From assembly GCF_014851675.1 (NCBI RefSeq), contig NZ_JACVAE010000002.1, positions 62,001-126,000 on the forward strand: 64,000 nt of DNA, in the 5' to 3' direction. Shown in pieces: positions 19,467 to 28,910 of the stretch; positions within the stretch are counted from its first letter, which is position 1, and every line of letters begins with the position of its first letter. The stretch comes from Rhizobium sp. ARZ01 (lineage in GTDB: Bacteria; Pseudomonadota; Alphaproteobacteria; Rhizobiales; Rhizobiaceae). A program made the translations under genes and the position numbers. The notes beneath the pieces were generated by a model. That model did no database searches and was not told where the DNA came from. It saw nothing but the letters and a program-made list of their open reading frames with translations.

Positions 19467-21550
19467 GAAATCGAGCCGAGGATCTTGATCTCGATGCCCT
19501 TGGCGAGTTCGACGTGCGACAATACCGGCAATGTGGCAAACAGGCGTTCGATGATCATGCGCACATAAGTACGGGATTCGGGTGATGTGACCAGTACGAA
19601 TGGCGTGCCGCGATCGAGAAATTCACGGATAACTTTCGTCGCCTGCTCACTGAATTCCTCCAGCTGACGCGGGTCGATGTCGAACTCGACGACATCGCCC
19701 TTCGCATCGCGCTTGAGAGCCTGGTGGAACACCATGTCCCAACGGTTGCCGAGACGCAGCACCGGCAGAACGCCATTTTCGGTAAGGTCGCCGCAAATTT
19801 GCTGGGCCATGCGGATGCGGACGTGCTCGACGATCTGCTCGGTCTTGCGCACATGCGGAGCAAGCTCGGCAACGGCTTCGAGAATGAGATGCAGGTTGCG
19901 GATCGAAACACGCTCGGCGAGCAGGAGTTTCAGCACCGCCTGCAGGCCGGAATAGGACATGTGCGAGGAGCAGATCTCGTCGGCGAGCTTGCGGTATTCC
20001 GGGTCGAGACGCTCGATCAGTATCTTGACGTCCTTGTAGGAAAGGAGTTGCGGAAGGTTATTGCGAATGACCTCAGAAAGATGGGTCAGAACGACCGAGA
20101 CGTTGTCGATCGGGTGGAAGCCCTCACGCCGTAGATCCTCCACAAAGGTCTCGAGTATCGAAACTGCCGGCATGCCGAAGGCGGGTTCGCGGATATCATC
20201 TCCGGGAACACTCGGCTTGCGGCCGCCGCCGGTCACGACCAGCACTTCCCCGACACGCACGATGTTGGAGGCAACGGTCGTTCCGTGGATACGGATATGA
20301 TAGGACTTGTCGGCAATCGAGATGTCGTCTGAGACTTTTATCTCAGGAACGACAAAACCATACTGGGTGGCAAACTTCTTGCGCATCTTGCCGACGCGAA
20401 ACGCCAGTTCCTGGTGAGCGCCAAGGAGGCGGGTAGAGACTTGCTTGCCGAGGAGAAGTTCGATTTCGGCGGTTTTCAGTGCCGATTTGACCGAATCCTT
20501 GTCCGCGTCCTTGGTCTGCGAGGCACTTTTTGCCTCTTGTTCGCGACGCAGGTTGTTCTCCTGCTCCTGCCGGCGCGGAATAATCCATCCACCAAAGGCC
20601 ATGACACCACCGAGCACCATGAACGGAAGGAACGGAAGCCCGGGCATGACTGCCAGAAGAACCATCAGGCCCGCAGCGACGAGCAGCGCGCGTGGATAGC
20701 CGCTCAGCTGATTGACGACGGCCTGGTCCGTCGAACCGGGAGCGCTGCCACGCGAAACGAGCAGGCCCGCGGCCAGCGATACGATCAGGGCGGGGATCTG
20801 CGAGACGACGCCGTCGCCGACCGACAGCTTGACGAAGACGTCCGCTGCCTCACCGAGTTCCATGCCATGCCGGAAGTAGCCGATGATGATGCCGCCGAAA
20901 ATGTTGATGGCGGTGATGATGAGGCCGGCGATGGCGTCGCCACGGACGAATTTGGATGCACCGTCCATGGAGCCGAAGAAGGAGCTCTCGTCCTCCAGTT
21001 CGCGGCGGCGGTGCTGGGCTTGCTTCTCGTCGATCAGACCGGCGGACAGGTCCGCGTCGATCGACATCTGCTTGCCGGGAATGGCATCGAGCGTGAAGCG
21101 CGCGCCGACTTCGGCGATACGGGTCGCACCCTTGGTAATGACGATAAAGTTTACCGTGATCAGGATCAGGAAGACGATCAACCCGATGACGAAATCGCCG
21201 GACATGACGAGGTTGGCAAAGCCAGCGATGACGTTGCCGGCTGCATCATGCCCCTGGTGGCCGTGCGAGAGAATCACGCGGGTCGTGGCGATGTTGAGCG
21301 ACAGGCGGATCATCGTCGCGATTAGCAGGATCGTCGGAAAGGACGAGAAGTCGAGCGGCCGCTGGATCCAAAGCGATACCATCAGGATCAGAACGGAAAA
21401 GGCGATCGAGAACGCCAGCCCCATATCGATCATGAACACCGGTATCGGCAGGAACAGGATCGACAGAATGGCGACGATACCCATCGCAAACGCGATGTCC
21501 CGGCCGCTAGGGTTCACCTTGGGGATGGAGAGTGCTGGTACTTGTGCCAT
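19463..21550 (-). CDS. flhA: flagellar export apparatus protein FlhA
   Basis: 695 aa, normal for FlhA. The N-terminal half has about eight transmembrane segments; the conserved cytoplasmic loop between them ([20 protein letters not shown], then [10 protein letters not shown]) is the FHIPEP signature region. The C-terminal domain forms the nonameric ring that docks chaperone-substrate complexes. It is separated from fliQ by 111 bp carrying a candidate operator element, so flhA-fliR may have an extra promoter. Confidence 0.97.
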   Translation of the reverse strand: MAQVPALSIPKVNPSGRDIAFAMGIVAILSILFLPIPVFMIDMGLAFSIAFSVLILMVSLWIQRPLDFSSFPTILLIATMIRLSLNIATTRVILSHGHQGHDAAGNVIAGFANLVMSGDFVIGLIVFLILITVNFIVITKGATRIAEVGARFTLDAIPGKQMSIDADLSAGLIDEKQAQHRRRELEDESSFFGSMDGASKFVRGDAIAGLIITAINIFGGIIIGYFRHGMELGEAADVFVKLSVGDGVVSQIPALIVSLAAGLLVSRGSAPGSTDQAVVNQLSGYPRALLVAAGLMVLLAVMPGLPFLPFMVLGGVMAFGGWIIPRRQEQENNLRREQEAKSASQTKDADKDSVKSALKTAEIELLLGKQVSTRLLGAHQELAFRVGKMRKKFATQYGFVVPEIKVSDDISIADKSYHIRIHGTTVASNIVRVGEVLVVTGGGRKPSVPGDDIREPAFGMPAVSILETFVEDLRREGFHPIDNVSVVLTHLSEVIRNNLPQLLSYKDVKILIERLDPEYRKLADEICSSHMSYSGLQAVLKLLLAERVSIRNLHLILEAVAELAPHVRKTEQIVEHVRIRMAQQICGDLTENGVLPVLRLGNRWDMVFHQALKRDAKGDVVEFDIDPRQLEEFSEQATKVIREFLDRGTPFVLVTSPESRTYVRMIIERLFATLPVLSHVELAKGIEIKILGSIS

Positions 21551-21606
21551 TTTCGTCCCGTCTCGTCATGAGAGGCGCGACCCCCGAGAGAGTCGCCATG
21601 CTGCCG

Positions 21607-21634
21607 CAAATTCGTAACGTGCGAAACTTGCGCG
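21607..21634 (-). promoter_or_regulatory. candidate flagellar operator upstream of flhA
   Basis: On the coding strand CGCGCAAGTTTCG is followed 13 bp after the C of CAAG by TTACGAATTTG. The first half is identical to the fliF site over CGCGCAAGTTTC; the second half only partly matches CTAGTTTG. It lies 57-84 bp before the flhA start. Confidence 0.4.
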
Positions 21635-21661
21635 AGGGTGGCAGCGGGGGCGAAAAGGACC

Positions 21662-21928
21662 TTAGAATCCGGACTCGATCCGGGAAAAGATAATGTCGCT
21701 GAAAATGGAAATCTGCGCCCCAATGAAGGGAGCTGAAATAGCAACCGTAATGAAGACGGCGAGAATCTTCGGAACGAAGGTCAAGGTCACTTCCTGGACC
21801 TGCGTCAGTGCCTGGATGAAGGCAATGCCGACGCCGATGACCATGGCCGCAAGGACCGCAGGACCGGATGCGACAATCACGGTCCAGATGGCGGCTTGGG
21901 CGATGTCGAGGGCGTCAGCCTCATTCAT
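21662..21928 (-). CDS. fliQ: flagellar export protein FliQ
   Basis: 88 aa with two transmembrane helices (about residues 15-40 and 52-75) and the conserved loop ALTQVQEVTLTFVPK. It is a component of the FliPQR export gate. It is last of the flgE-to-fliQ gene run, 5 nt after flgD. Confidence 0.95.
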   Translation of the reverse strand: MNEADALDIAQAAIWTVIVASGPAVLAAMVIGVGIAFIQALTQVQEVTLTFVPKILAVFITVAISAPFIGAQISIFSDIIFSRIESGF

Positions 21929-21933
21929 TTCGA

Positions 21934-22350
21934 TCAGCTCACTTTCACGCCTGGTCCGATGACGAGCTTCTTGCCCGACTCAAGCGTTGCGACGATACCG
22001 TCCGTATACAACGTCACTTCCTTGACGACACCTGAAATCTTGCCGTCCTCGCTGGTCACGGTGCGCCCGATCACAGAATCGGCCTCCTGAAGCGAAGTGC
22101 GTTGCAGCATACTCTCCAGGTTCTTGTTCGTCTTGATGGTTTGTTCCACCTGCGAGAAGGTCGCAAGCTGCGCCATTTGCTGCGTCGGATCCATCGGTTC
22201 CGTCGGGTCCTGGTTCTTCAGCTGTGCGACAAGCAGCTTCAGGAAGCTCTCATAGTTGAGCGTAGCCTTGGACGAATCCGCAGCCGAGTCATTGGCCGAC
22301 ACGTTCGGCGTATAGCCGCTGCGTCCCGCTGCACCTACCGGATCTACCAT
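21934..22350 (-). CDS. flgD: hook-cap scaffold protein FlgD
   Basis: 138 aa, containing mainly the conserved N-terminal export/cap region: [20 protein letters not shown], then [15 protein letters not shown]. Enterobacterial FlgD has a longer Ig-like C-terminal domain; the short form is usual in Rhizobiaceae. It caps the hook during assembly and is then replaced by FlgK. It overlaps the flbT end by 7 nt, suggesting coupling. Confidence 0.92.
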   Translation of the reverse strand: MVDPVGAAGRSGYTPNVSANDSAADSSKATLNYESFLKLLVAQLKNQDPTEPMDPTQQMAQLATFSQVEQTIKTNKNLESMLQRTSLQEADSVIGRTVTSEDGKISGVVKEVTLYTDGIVATLESGKKLVIGPGVKVS

Positions 22351-22790
22351 ATGGCGATCTCCTTGCGGATGTGCTCAACCGTCGCCGGTGTCATCTCATG
22401 GTTGTTGAGGATGCGGTCCTCGATCGGGTAGAGGGCGCGGATCGCCTTCAACGCTTCGAAGGCCCGACCCTGCGTCACGAGGCCGTCGATCCGTTTCAGC
22501 TCCGCCAGTACTTCATCGTTCTTGAAGCAGTTGAGGAGCATGATGACCGACTTGCGGAAGATCGTCGTCGATTGCTCGGCACCCTCCGGATTGATCAGGA
22601 TCATCTGCGCGATGAAGTAGAGCTGGCGCAGCGGCGTCGTGGCCTGCTCGGGCTGAAGAACGTGGTTTTCCAGAAGGAATGTGACATCGTTCAGGAACTC
22701 CAGCGCAACCTTGCGGTCAACCCGCAATACCGCCCCGTTCACGAAGATGCGTTCGCCCGATTTCAAAGAAATCCGCAGTGTGCTTTTCAT
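22344..22790 (-). CDS. flbT: flagellar biosynthesis repressor FlbT
   Basis: 148 aa. The N-terminus ([20 protein letters not shown]) and the segment [18 protein letters not shown] are characteristic of FlbT. In Caulobacter FlbT binds the flagellin mRNA leader and destabilises it until the hook is complete; a similar post-transcriptional role on the flagellins here is inferred. It overlaps flaF by 4 nt. Confidence 0.93.
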   Translation of the reverse strand: MKSTLRISLKSGERIFVNGAVLRVDRKVALEFLNDVTFLLENHVLQPEQATTPLRQLYFIAQMILINPEGAEQSTTIFRKSVIMLLNCFKNDEVLAELKRIDGLVTQGRAFEALKAIRALYPIEDRILNNHEMTPATVEHIRKEIAIW

Positions 22791-23134
22791 TTAATGCCAT
22801 CCCTGATGATGGTTGTTATGTCGATGATGCCCTGGAAGTTGGACGACTCGCGTTTGCGGATGCGTTCGAGTTCCCCCAATATCCAAAGGGCGATAGAGAT
22901 GAGATTGGCGCGTAGTTCTTGTTCCAGCTGGTTCTCCGGATTTCCGAGATCCTCGACGAAACGAATCCAGACGCGTCGGGTATAGTAGACGGCTTCGATG
23001 GCGTCCCGACCGTAACCTTTGCTCGCCTCCGCCTTGAGCAAAAGTTCGATCGACCGATCGAGAACCTGGCGCTCGCGGCTCTTGGAGGTTTCGACACCGT
23101 CCTCCATGATCTCGACATACGAGAACTGGTACAT
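22787..23134 (-). CDS. flaF: flagellar biosynthesis regulator FlaF
   Basis: 115 aa, all-helical, of the FlaF family, with the conserved aromatic N-terminus, [17 protein letters not shown] and [12 protein letters not shown]. FlaF promotes flagellin synthesis or secretion and is the functional partner of FlbT in alphaproteobacteria. It follows flgL by 37 nt. Confidence 0.93.
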   Translation of the reverse strand: MYQFSYVEIMEDGVETSKSRERQVLDRSIELLLKAEASKGYGRDAIEAVYYTRRVWIRFVEDLGNPENQLEQELRANLISIALWILGELERIRKRESSNFQGIIDITTIIRDGIK

Positions 23135-23171
23135 TCAGACACCCTTCATGTTTGTCACGCGGCTCTGATCA

Positions 23172-24248
23172 TCAGAGGTAGTTCAACAGGCTCATCTTCT
23201 GAAGCTGGCCGGTCAGCGTGTAGGCGAGTTCGAGCTGGCTCTTGAGTGTCAGAACCCGCGTCGAGGTCTCGTTGGTATCGACTTTTTCGAGGCTGCCGAT
23301 GCTCGCGTTCAGAATACTGGATTGAGCCTTGAGCGAAATGTCGGCCTGCTTTATCCGCGCTTCGGAGACGCCGAGCGTCGTGCGTTCCGCGTTGATGCCG
23401 GTAATAGCCGACCCGGTATATTCGCGGGAGCGAGCACTGACTGCGTTGCGTGTTTCCGCACTCAAGCCGAGATTGATCATTTCGTAGCCGATCATCGCGC
23501 CGAGAGCGAAATTACGCATTCCGTCCACATTGGCGTTGGTCGAGCTCTGGATGACCTCGGAATTGCTGATCCGGCTTGTCATGTTCTGGCTGGACGCATT
23601 CGACCAATCATCGTAGCCGACACCCGTGAGCGGCGGCCCCATAAGCGCACCCGAGCCCGTCATGTGATAGGCTTCCAGTTCGTCGATGAACTGGTTCATC
23701 TGGGCGGGCGTTATATCTTTCGCTTGCGGATCGGATTGGCTGAACCCGAAGAATCTTGAAAATGCCGTATTGAACTTAGACTGCGCCGTAGAACCGACAT
23801 AGCTGTTGACCGGCTGGACGTCCGAATCGATTCCGGCAAAGAGATACTCGCCGGCGAAGGACGCATTGGCGGCATTGGTGAAGAGCGACAGCGCATCGCC
23901 GAGGGTCGTCTTGGCCCTGTTGAGGTGATCCTGGGCTTCGGAGCCCGAAAATGTAATCAGGGCTTCCTGAATCGAATCTGCCGCCTTCGATATCTGGCCC
24001 AGAGCCTCCTGCGAGGCTGCGAGACGCTGCTTCGTCAGTGAATTGGTGCTCAACAGAGATTCCAGCCGCTGCATATCGCGATGCATATTGAGCGTGCGGG
24101 CGGTCTTGGCGCCGAGGACGGCGCCGATGTCGGCATGCCGGCCCGTGACCGTCTCTTTCTGCTTCTGCATGATCTCCGTCTGTGCTTCGGCAATGGTCCG
24201 AAGCATGGTGCTCTGCATGGTCAGGTTGGATACGAAGGACGTCTTCAT
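23172..24248 (-). CDS. flgL: hook-filament junction protein FlgL (HAP3)
   Basis: 358 aa. It has a flagellin-like N-terminal coiled coil (SNLTMQSTMLRTIAEAQTEI) and a C-terminal helix ending TLTGQLQKMSLLNYL, the usual L-type junction ending. It joins FlgK to flagellin and is exported by the type III apparatus, so it has no signal peptide. It follows flgK by 4 nt. Confidence 0.93.
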   Translation of the reverse strand: MKTSFVSNLTMQSTMLRTIAEAQTEIMQKQKETVTGRHADIGAVLGAKTARTLNMHRDMQRLESLLSTNSLTKQRLAASQEALGQISKAADSIQEALITFSGSEAQDHLNRAKTTLGDALSLFTNAANASFAGEYLFAGIDSDVQPVNSYVGSTAQSKFNTAFSRFFGFSQSDPQAKDITPAQMNQFIDELEAYHMTGSGALMGPPLTGVGYDDWSNASSQNMTSRISNSEVIQSSTNANVDGMRNFALGAMIGYEMINLGLSAETRNAVSARSREYTGSAITGINAERTTLGVSEARIKQADISLKAQSSILNASIGSLEKVDTNETSTRVLTLKSQLELAYTLTGQLQKMSLLNYL

Positions 24249-24252
24249 GAGC

Positions 24253-25683
24253 TTAGCCTGCTGCCTGGAGGAGCGCGGTCATCATCTCGTCAACCGCCGC
24301 TACGAGTTTTGCCGATGCCTTGTAGGATTGCTCGAGATCGAGGAGCAGCGCCAGTTCCTCGTCAAGGCTGACCGCGGTGACGCTCTTCAGGGCATCCTGC
24401 GTCCGCGAAAGCATCGCGGATTTGTCATCATTGGCCGTCGCCGCTGAACTGCGCAACTGCTCCACCCAACCAATGGAGGCGGTGGCGAAGTTGAGGATGT
24501 TCGCCGAGGTGTCGATGCCAGCCGTGACGCTGAAGGACCGTGTCGTCTCGAAGGACAACGCATATTTTTCCAGCAGAACGGAATAACTTGCTTCGCCGGT
24601 CGGGTTCTGGATGTCATAGGCACCGTCACGCAAGCGCATCGGGTCGCCGCCCTTCGCGGTGACGAAGTCGTTATTGACCTTGATATTGGCTGCACCGGGG
24701 ATCCCAGCCCCCCAGGTAAACAGGCCTGCGTAGATGGTTGACGTTGGTGGCGGCCCTGGGCTGGTAACGGTTTCGGAGAACATGTCGACGAGCGTGCGTG
24801 CCATCTCATCGAGCTGCGTCTGAAAGGTCGGGGCGATATCGTCGCGCAGTTGCAACAAAGCCGAGAGCGTACCCTGGGCGCTGGTATTTCCGCCCTTGCC
24901 CGCCGGCATCGCGACGCCATCGATGTAGATCTGGTTGCCCGTCACCGTGGCCGTGTAGGTCATGGTCGCGGTAAACGTGACCGAGCGCGGCACAGTCTCA
25001 AACAGAACCGTGCCGTCGCTGGTGTAGAGCGCCATGTCGTTGTTGGTGCGCACGAGCGTGCTGACACCGACGATTTCCGAGATCTGCGTCAGGAGCTTGT
25101 CGCGCTGATCGAGCGCGTCATTGACATCGGTGCCGGCAGCGGTACCGCCCTTGACCTGGTCGTTGTACGTCTTGAACTCGCTCAAGAGCCGATTCAATTC
25201 GTCCACGGCCGTCTTGATGTCTGCGTCCGCCTCGGCGCGCATCTTCTGGACGTCCGCGGTCGACGAATTCAGCGAATTTGCGACGTCTACCGCATTGGCA
25301 ATAACAGTTTCGGCGAGCGATCGTTCGCTCGGCTTGTCCGCAAAGGCCTGGAGATTGTTACGCAGGGTGGAGAGGTAATTCGACGTCGACAGTTCGTAGT
25401 CGTCGCCGCCTAACGTGGTCTTGATACGGACGAGCCCGGCCAGCGTCGTGTCCTGCGCCGCCGACTTGGAAATGCTCAGCAGGTTCTGCTTCTGCAGCGC
25501 CTCGTTCTGCGCACGGAAAGTCTGCACAACCGTCGACCCGTTGGCCGACGAGGCAAGGACCGCTGCGCGGCGGTTGTATGCGGTGTTGCTTGCGTTCGCA
25601 ACATTCTTCGACGCCACGGCGGTCTGGATCGCCGTGTTCGAAAAGCTGGATTGGGCAATCTTGATTGCCGTTGAAAGCGACAT
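24253..25683 (-). CDS. flgK: hook-associated protein FlgK (HAP1)
   Basis: 476 aa. The N-terminus LSTAIKIAQSSFSNTAIQTA and the C-terminus AVSLDEELALLLDLEQSYKA followed by AVDEMMTALLQA are the paired helices of FlgK. It forms the first junction zone after the hook. It follows flgE by 38 nt in the same operon. Confidence 0.94.
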   Translation of the reverse strand: MSLSTAIKIAQSSFSNTAIQTAVASKNVANASNTAYNRRAAVLASSANGSTVVQTFRAQNEALQKQNLLSISKSAAQDTTLAGLVRIKTTLGGDDYELSTSNYLSTLRNNLQAFADKPSERSLAETVIANAVDVANSLNSSTADVQKMRAEADADIKTAVDELNRLLSEFKTYNDQVKGGTAAGTDVNDALDQRDKLLTQISEIVGVSTLVRTNNDMALYTSDGTVLFETVPRSVTFTATMTYTATVTGNQIYIDGVAMPAGKGGNTSAQGTLSALLQLRDDIAPTFQTQLDEMARTLVDMFSETVTSPGPPPTSTIYAGLFTWGAGIPGAANIKVNNDFVTAKGGDPMRLRDGAYDIQNPTGEASYSVLLEKYALSFETTRSFSVTAGIDTSANILNFATASIGWVEQLRSSAATANDDKSAMLSRTQDALKSVTAVSLDEELALLLDLEQSYKASAKLVAAVDEMMTALLQAAG

Positions 25684-25721
25684 CGTATCAACCTACCGTT
25701 CTATTGCAGCATTCGTTCCCG

Positions 25722-27281
25722 TCAACGCTTGAGGTTGACGAGGACATCCATCAGTTCGGAACCGGTCTGGAAGACCTTCGAGTTGGCGGTGTAGTTGCGC
25801 TGCGCCTCGATCATGCTGGTCAGTTCCTCGGCGATGTCGACGTTGGAGTCTTCCAGCGCGCCGGAGAGGATCGAGCCGTAGCTGCTGTTGCCGGCATAGC
25901 CCATGACGATGACGCCCGAGTCGTTGCTCTGCGAGTAGACGTTGCCGGCCAGCGGCTTCAGGTTGTCCGGGCTCTGCACGTTCGCCATGGCAATGCGGTA
26001 CTTCGGCTCGAGTACGCCGTTGCCGTATTTCAGCGAGACGACACCATCGGCGCTGATCTCGTAGCCGACCACCTTGCTGACCGCGTTGCCGTTGATCTTG
26101 CCGTTGGAGACGTCAAAGGGAGAGCCGAGCTGCGTCGTGCCGGCGATGCTGATGTCGAGTGGTGCAAGAGTCGCACCATTGATGGTCATCCCCTGCGTCC
26201 GCAGCGAGGAAGGATTGAGCAGCTTGCCTGCCGTGTCGAAGGTCAGGGTGACAGGACCGCTGGCGTTAGCGGCATTGCCGTCGACCATGGCCGAGTTTGA
26301 CGAAGCACCGGCCACCTGCGTCATCGCGCTGAAATCGATGTTCAGGGCACCGAGTGTACCGGATGCCGTCGTGGTCAAGGCGCCGCCGGATGTCAGCACG
26401 CCGGCCGCGTCGAAGGTCAGGTTCGACGTGCCGAGGGAGGTGGCACCATCCAGGACTTCGGCAGTCCAACCCGTGGCAGTCTTCGTATAGTTGTATGTCA
26501 AGGTCCGTGCCGCGCCGGTGCTGTCGTAGGCGGTCGCGGTATTCGTGACGATCGTGCCGACGACGGTGGCCGGATCCAGATTGCCGGTCGCATTCGATCT
26601 GGTCGAGGCCTGCATCGGCTGGTTCATGACGGAGACGCCGTTGTACTTGACGTCCACCGTCCAGGTGTTGTTCGCTGTCTTGGTGTAGACGTAGTCCAGC
26701 AGGCGGGTGTTGCCCTGGCTGTCATAGGCGACGAGCGAAGTGGTCTTGGTGTAGCCGACCGGCTCGTTGGAGGGCAGGTTGGCGTCGAGCGCACCGGCAG
26801 TGGAGCCAGTTGCTGTGAGCGAGCCCGAGGAAAGATTGATCTCCTTCAGGCCATCGAAGCCGTTGACGACGATGGTCGGGTCATCCGTGGAAGAGTATTC
26901 GTAGCCCATCAGCTTGAAGCCGGCGGAATTGAGCATCGCGCCATCGTCCATGACGGTGAAGGCGCCGGCGCGGGTCAGATACTCGACGCCGTCGGCGCCG
27001 GTGACGATGAAGAAGCCCTGACCATTGATGGCCAGATCGGTAGCCGAGGTGGTGTAGGTGAAGGTGCCCTGCTGCGAAATCGAGTAGCGCACGTCCGTGG
27101 TGACGCCGCCCGAATTGTAGGCGCCGCCGGTGGTCGGCAGGATCAGCGAGGAGAACTGCGTCGACGCCTTCTTGTAGCCGGTGGTGTTGGCGTTGGCGAT
27201 GTTGTCGGCGACCGTGCTCAGGCGGTTGGCCTGGGCGTTCATGCCGGAAACACCGGTTCTCATGGTACCATAGAGGCTCAT
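25722..27281 (-). CDS. flgE: flagellar hook protein FlgE
   Basis: 519 aa. The N-terminus has the rod/hook signature (NRLSTVADNIANANTTGYKK) and the C-terminus the matching helix (NVDIAEELTSMIEAQRNYTA, then FQTGSELMDVLVNLKR). The Thr/Ala/Gly-rich centre forms the variable hook domains. It is exported and polymerises into the hook. First gene of flgE-flgK-flgL-flaF-flbT-flgD-fliQ, with a 116-bp leader after rem. Confidence 0.96.
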   Translation of the reverse strand: MSLYGTMRTGVSGMNAQANRLSTVADNIANANTTGYKKASTQFSSLILPTTGGAYNSGGVTTDVRYSISQQGTFTYTTSATDLAINGQGFFIVTGADGVEYLTRAGAFTVMDDGAMLNSAGFKLMGYEYSSTDDPTIVVNGFDGLKEINLSSGSLTATGSTAGALDANLPSNEPVGYTKTTSLVAYDSQGNTRLLDYVYTKTANNTWTVDVKYNGVSVMNQPMQASTRSNATGNLDPATVVGTIVTNTATAYDSTGAARTLTYNYTKTATGWTAEVLDGATSLGTSNLTFDAAGVLTSGGALTTTASGTLGALNIDFSAMTQVAGASSNSAMVDGNAANASGPVTLTFDTAGKLLNPSSLRTQGMTINGATLAPLDISIAGTTQLGSPFDVSNGKINGNAVSKVVGYEISADGVVSLKYGNGVLEPKYRIAMANVQSPDNLKPLAGNVYSQSNDSGVIVMGYAGNSSYGSILSGALEDSNVDIAEELTSMIEAQRNYTANSKVFQTGSELMDVLVNLKR

Positions 27282-27312
27282 TTTGATTCCTCGCTATTCG
27301 AATTGCGTCGCT

Positions 27313-27337
27313 GAGAGTACGGGGTGGGCCTTGCGTG
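27313..27337 (-). promoter_or_regulatory. candidate flagellar operator upstream of flgE
   Basis: Coding-strand CACGCAAG is followed at the 13-bp step by GTACTCTC, a weaker match to CTAGTTTG than at other sites. It lies 32-56 bp before the flgE start. Confidence 0.35.
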
Positions 27338-27370
27338 AGGCTGTCTGTCGTTTCGTAATGAAATCGCATT

Positions 27371-27391
27371 CCGGGCCGTAAGCCGGCCCGG
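27371..27391 (-). terminator. hairpin just after rem
   Basis: CCGGGCCG (27371-27378) pairs with CGGCCCGG (27384-27391) around a 5-nt loop, 6 nt downstream of the rem stop. No T-run follows, so it may reduce rather than abolish readthrough into flgE. Confidence 0.5.
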
Positions 27392-27397
27392 CCAAAA

Positions 27398-28069
27398 TCA
27401 GTTCCAGTCGATGCAGTAGCCAAGGAAACGCTTCGAATCGATCGGATCAAAGCCGAGCTTCTTGCGTAGCTTCTTGCGCAGCTTGCTGATGTGGCTTTCC
27501 ACGACGTTCTCTTCGACATCCTCATCGAAGATGCCGTAGATGGCATTGAAGATCTGGGTCTTGGACAGGCGCCGGCCGCGGTTTGCGACCAAGTATTCGA
27601 GGATACGGCGCTCGCGGCGCGGCAACGGGAACACGGAGCCTTGGATTTCCGGATCACGTCCGTCAGAAAACACGCGGATCGGGCCGATATCGGTGTAGTT
27701 CGCAATCGCCTTGAGTCGCCGCCGAATAGCCGCGGCACGGGCCAGGATCTCCCGCGGATGGACGGGCTTGCGTACGACATCGTCCACGCCGCAGTCGAAG
27801 AACGCCAGCGTCGCTTCCAGGGATGGAGTGTCGCTGACTGCGATTACCGGTGCCTGGGAGCGATCACGGATCGCCCGCGGCAGGTCCAGCATCTGCTGTC
27901 CCTGGCCAATCAGAAAGGCTTCGACCGCATCGAGATCGGTATCTGCCGCCGACGTGACCCATTCACCGAATTCCTTCGGATCAAAGCCCGTGGAAGGCAC
28001 GCCCTCGCGCCCAAAAAGAGAAGTATAGCCGTCCTTAACGAGCTCGCGCTCATCAACCACTACGATCAT
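27398..28069 (-). CDS. rem: motility regulator Rem (OmpR-type, atypical receiver)
   Basis: 223 aa. A receiver-like N-terminal domain (VVVDERE at residues 3-9; KP at the conserved lysine position) joins a winged-helix DNA-binding domain ([20 protein letters not shown], then [12 protein letters not shown]). At the beta-3 end, where the phospho-acceptor Asp should be, the sequence reads AFLIGQGQQ, so phosphorylation is doubtful. In S. meliloti Rem is activated by VisNR and activates the flagellar operons during exponential growth. Its gene sits among its presumed targets. Confidence 0.92.
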   Translation of the reverse strand: MIVVVDERELVKDGYTSLFGREGVPSTGFDPKEFGEWVTSAADTDLDAVEAFLIGQGQQMLDLPRAIRDRSQAPVIAVSDTPSLEATLAFFDCGVDDVVRKPVHPREILARAAAIRRRLKAIANYTDIGPIRVFSDGRDPEIQGSVFPLPRRERRILEYLVANRGRRLSKTQIFNAIYGIFDEDVEENVVESHISKLRKKLRKKLGFDPIDSKRFLGYCIDWN

Positions 28070-28143
28070 TCGTCCGCCTCCGAATCAGTGTGGTGCTTCG
28101 TTGGAAGAGTGGTACGAATCGAGGGATTCAGCGGCAATTAGAT

Positions 28144-28159
28144 AAAATCATCTGATTTT
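28144..28159. promoter_or_regulatory. AT-rich palindrome upstream of rem
   Basis: AAAATCA (28144-28150) and TGATTTT (28153-28159) separated by TC, 75-90 bp before the rem start, in an AT-rich stretch unlike its surroundings. The 268-bp rem upstream region must hold the rem promoter. By analogy with S. meliloti, the LuxR-type VisNR could bind here; that is inference. Confidence 0.4.
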
Positions 28160-28337
28160 TTTAATAATTGATTAACCATTTCACACCGATTTGCCCTACA
28201 TTTAGTAGGTCGCCCCGAAAATGCGTCTATTTTTTCGTGGAAAAGGTTAACGCCGCTGACACGATCGCTTGCCAGCCACAATGCACGCTTATTGACGCCA
28301 CATTTGGGTTTTCGAAATTTTTCAACGTAGAGTAGCG

Positions 28338-28910
28338 CTACTTACAGAAGGTGCGGGCGTTGTTCGTCCAGCTTCCATAGCCGGTGGCAACAAGGTTGGC
28401 GATTACCCGACAGACATATCGTTTCTGCGCTGGATCATTGTTGGGGCCGGCATGATAGCGCGCGACGGCCATGGTCCAGGTTTCATGGCGGGAATGCAGC
28501 TCGGCCAGGAACCGTGCGGCATATTCCACGTTGCGACGTGGATCGAGCATCTCTGCCGGCGAGGAAAACGCCGAGCCATGGAAATGGTGGTTGATCTGCA
28601 TGCAGCCGAGGTCGATCAGCTTGGCGCCGCCTGCGCGCGCCTGCTGGAAGCGCATCAGCGCCTCGCGCTCATTGGCGGCGAAATAGGCTTTGCCTTCGAT
28701 GTTCAACGCATAGGGCTGCAATGACCCTTTGCGGCCGGTCTCTGTCAGACCGACCGAATAGAGTATGCCGGCGGGGATGCGATATTTCGAGGCAGCCGCC
28801 AGGATCTCCCGCTCACAACTGCCCGTGGAAGCGTTGGCCTCACAGATAGACGCCGCCAGCGCCGCGACGCTGGCCAGCAACAGCGTGATTTTCCGCTTGC
28901 CCGTATTCAT
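28338..28910 (-). CDS. secreted lytic transglycosylase of the flagellar locus
   Basis: 190 aa from ATG 28910, preceded by GAGGGAT. A signal peptide (ITLLLASVAALAASICEANA) is followed by a lysozyme-like SLT domain: GLTETG carries the catalytic Glu57, and LGCMQINHHFHG is the second SLT motif. It probably opens the peptidoglycan for the rod, the activity missing from the FlgJ-like protein. The gene overlaps the 3' end of fliK by 71 nt in another frame, an unusually long overlap. Confidence 0.82.
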   Translation of the reverse strand: MNTGKRKITLLLASVAALAASICEANASTGSCEREILAAASKYRIPAGILYSVGLTETGRKGSLQPYALNIEGKAYFAANEREALMRFQQARAGGAKLIDLGCMQINHHFHGSAFSSPAEMLDPRRNVEYAARFLAELHSRHETWTMAVARYHAGPNNDPAQKRYVCRVIANLVATGYGSWTNNARTFCK

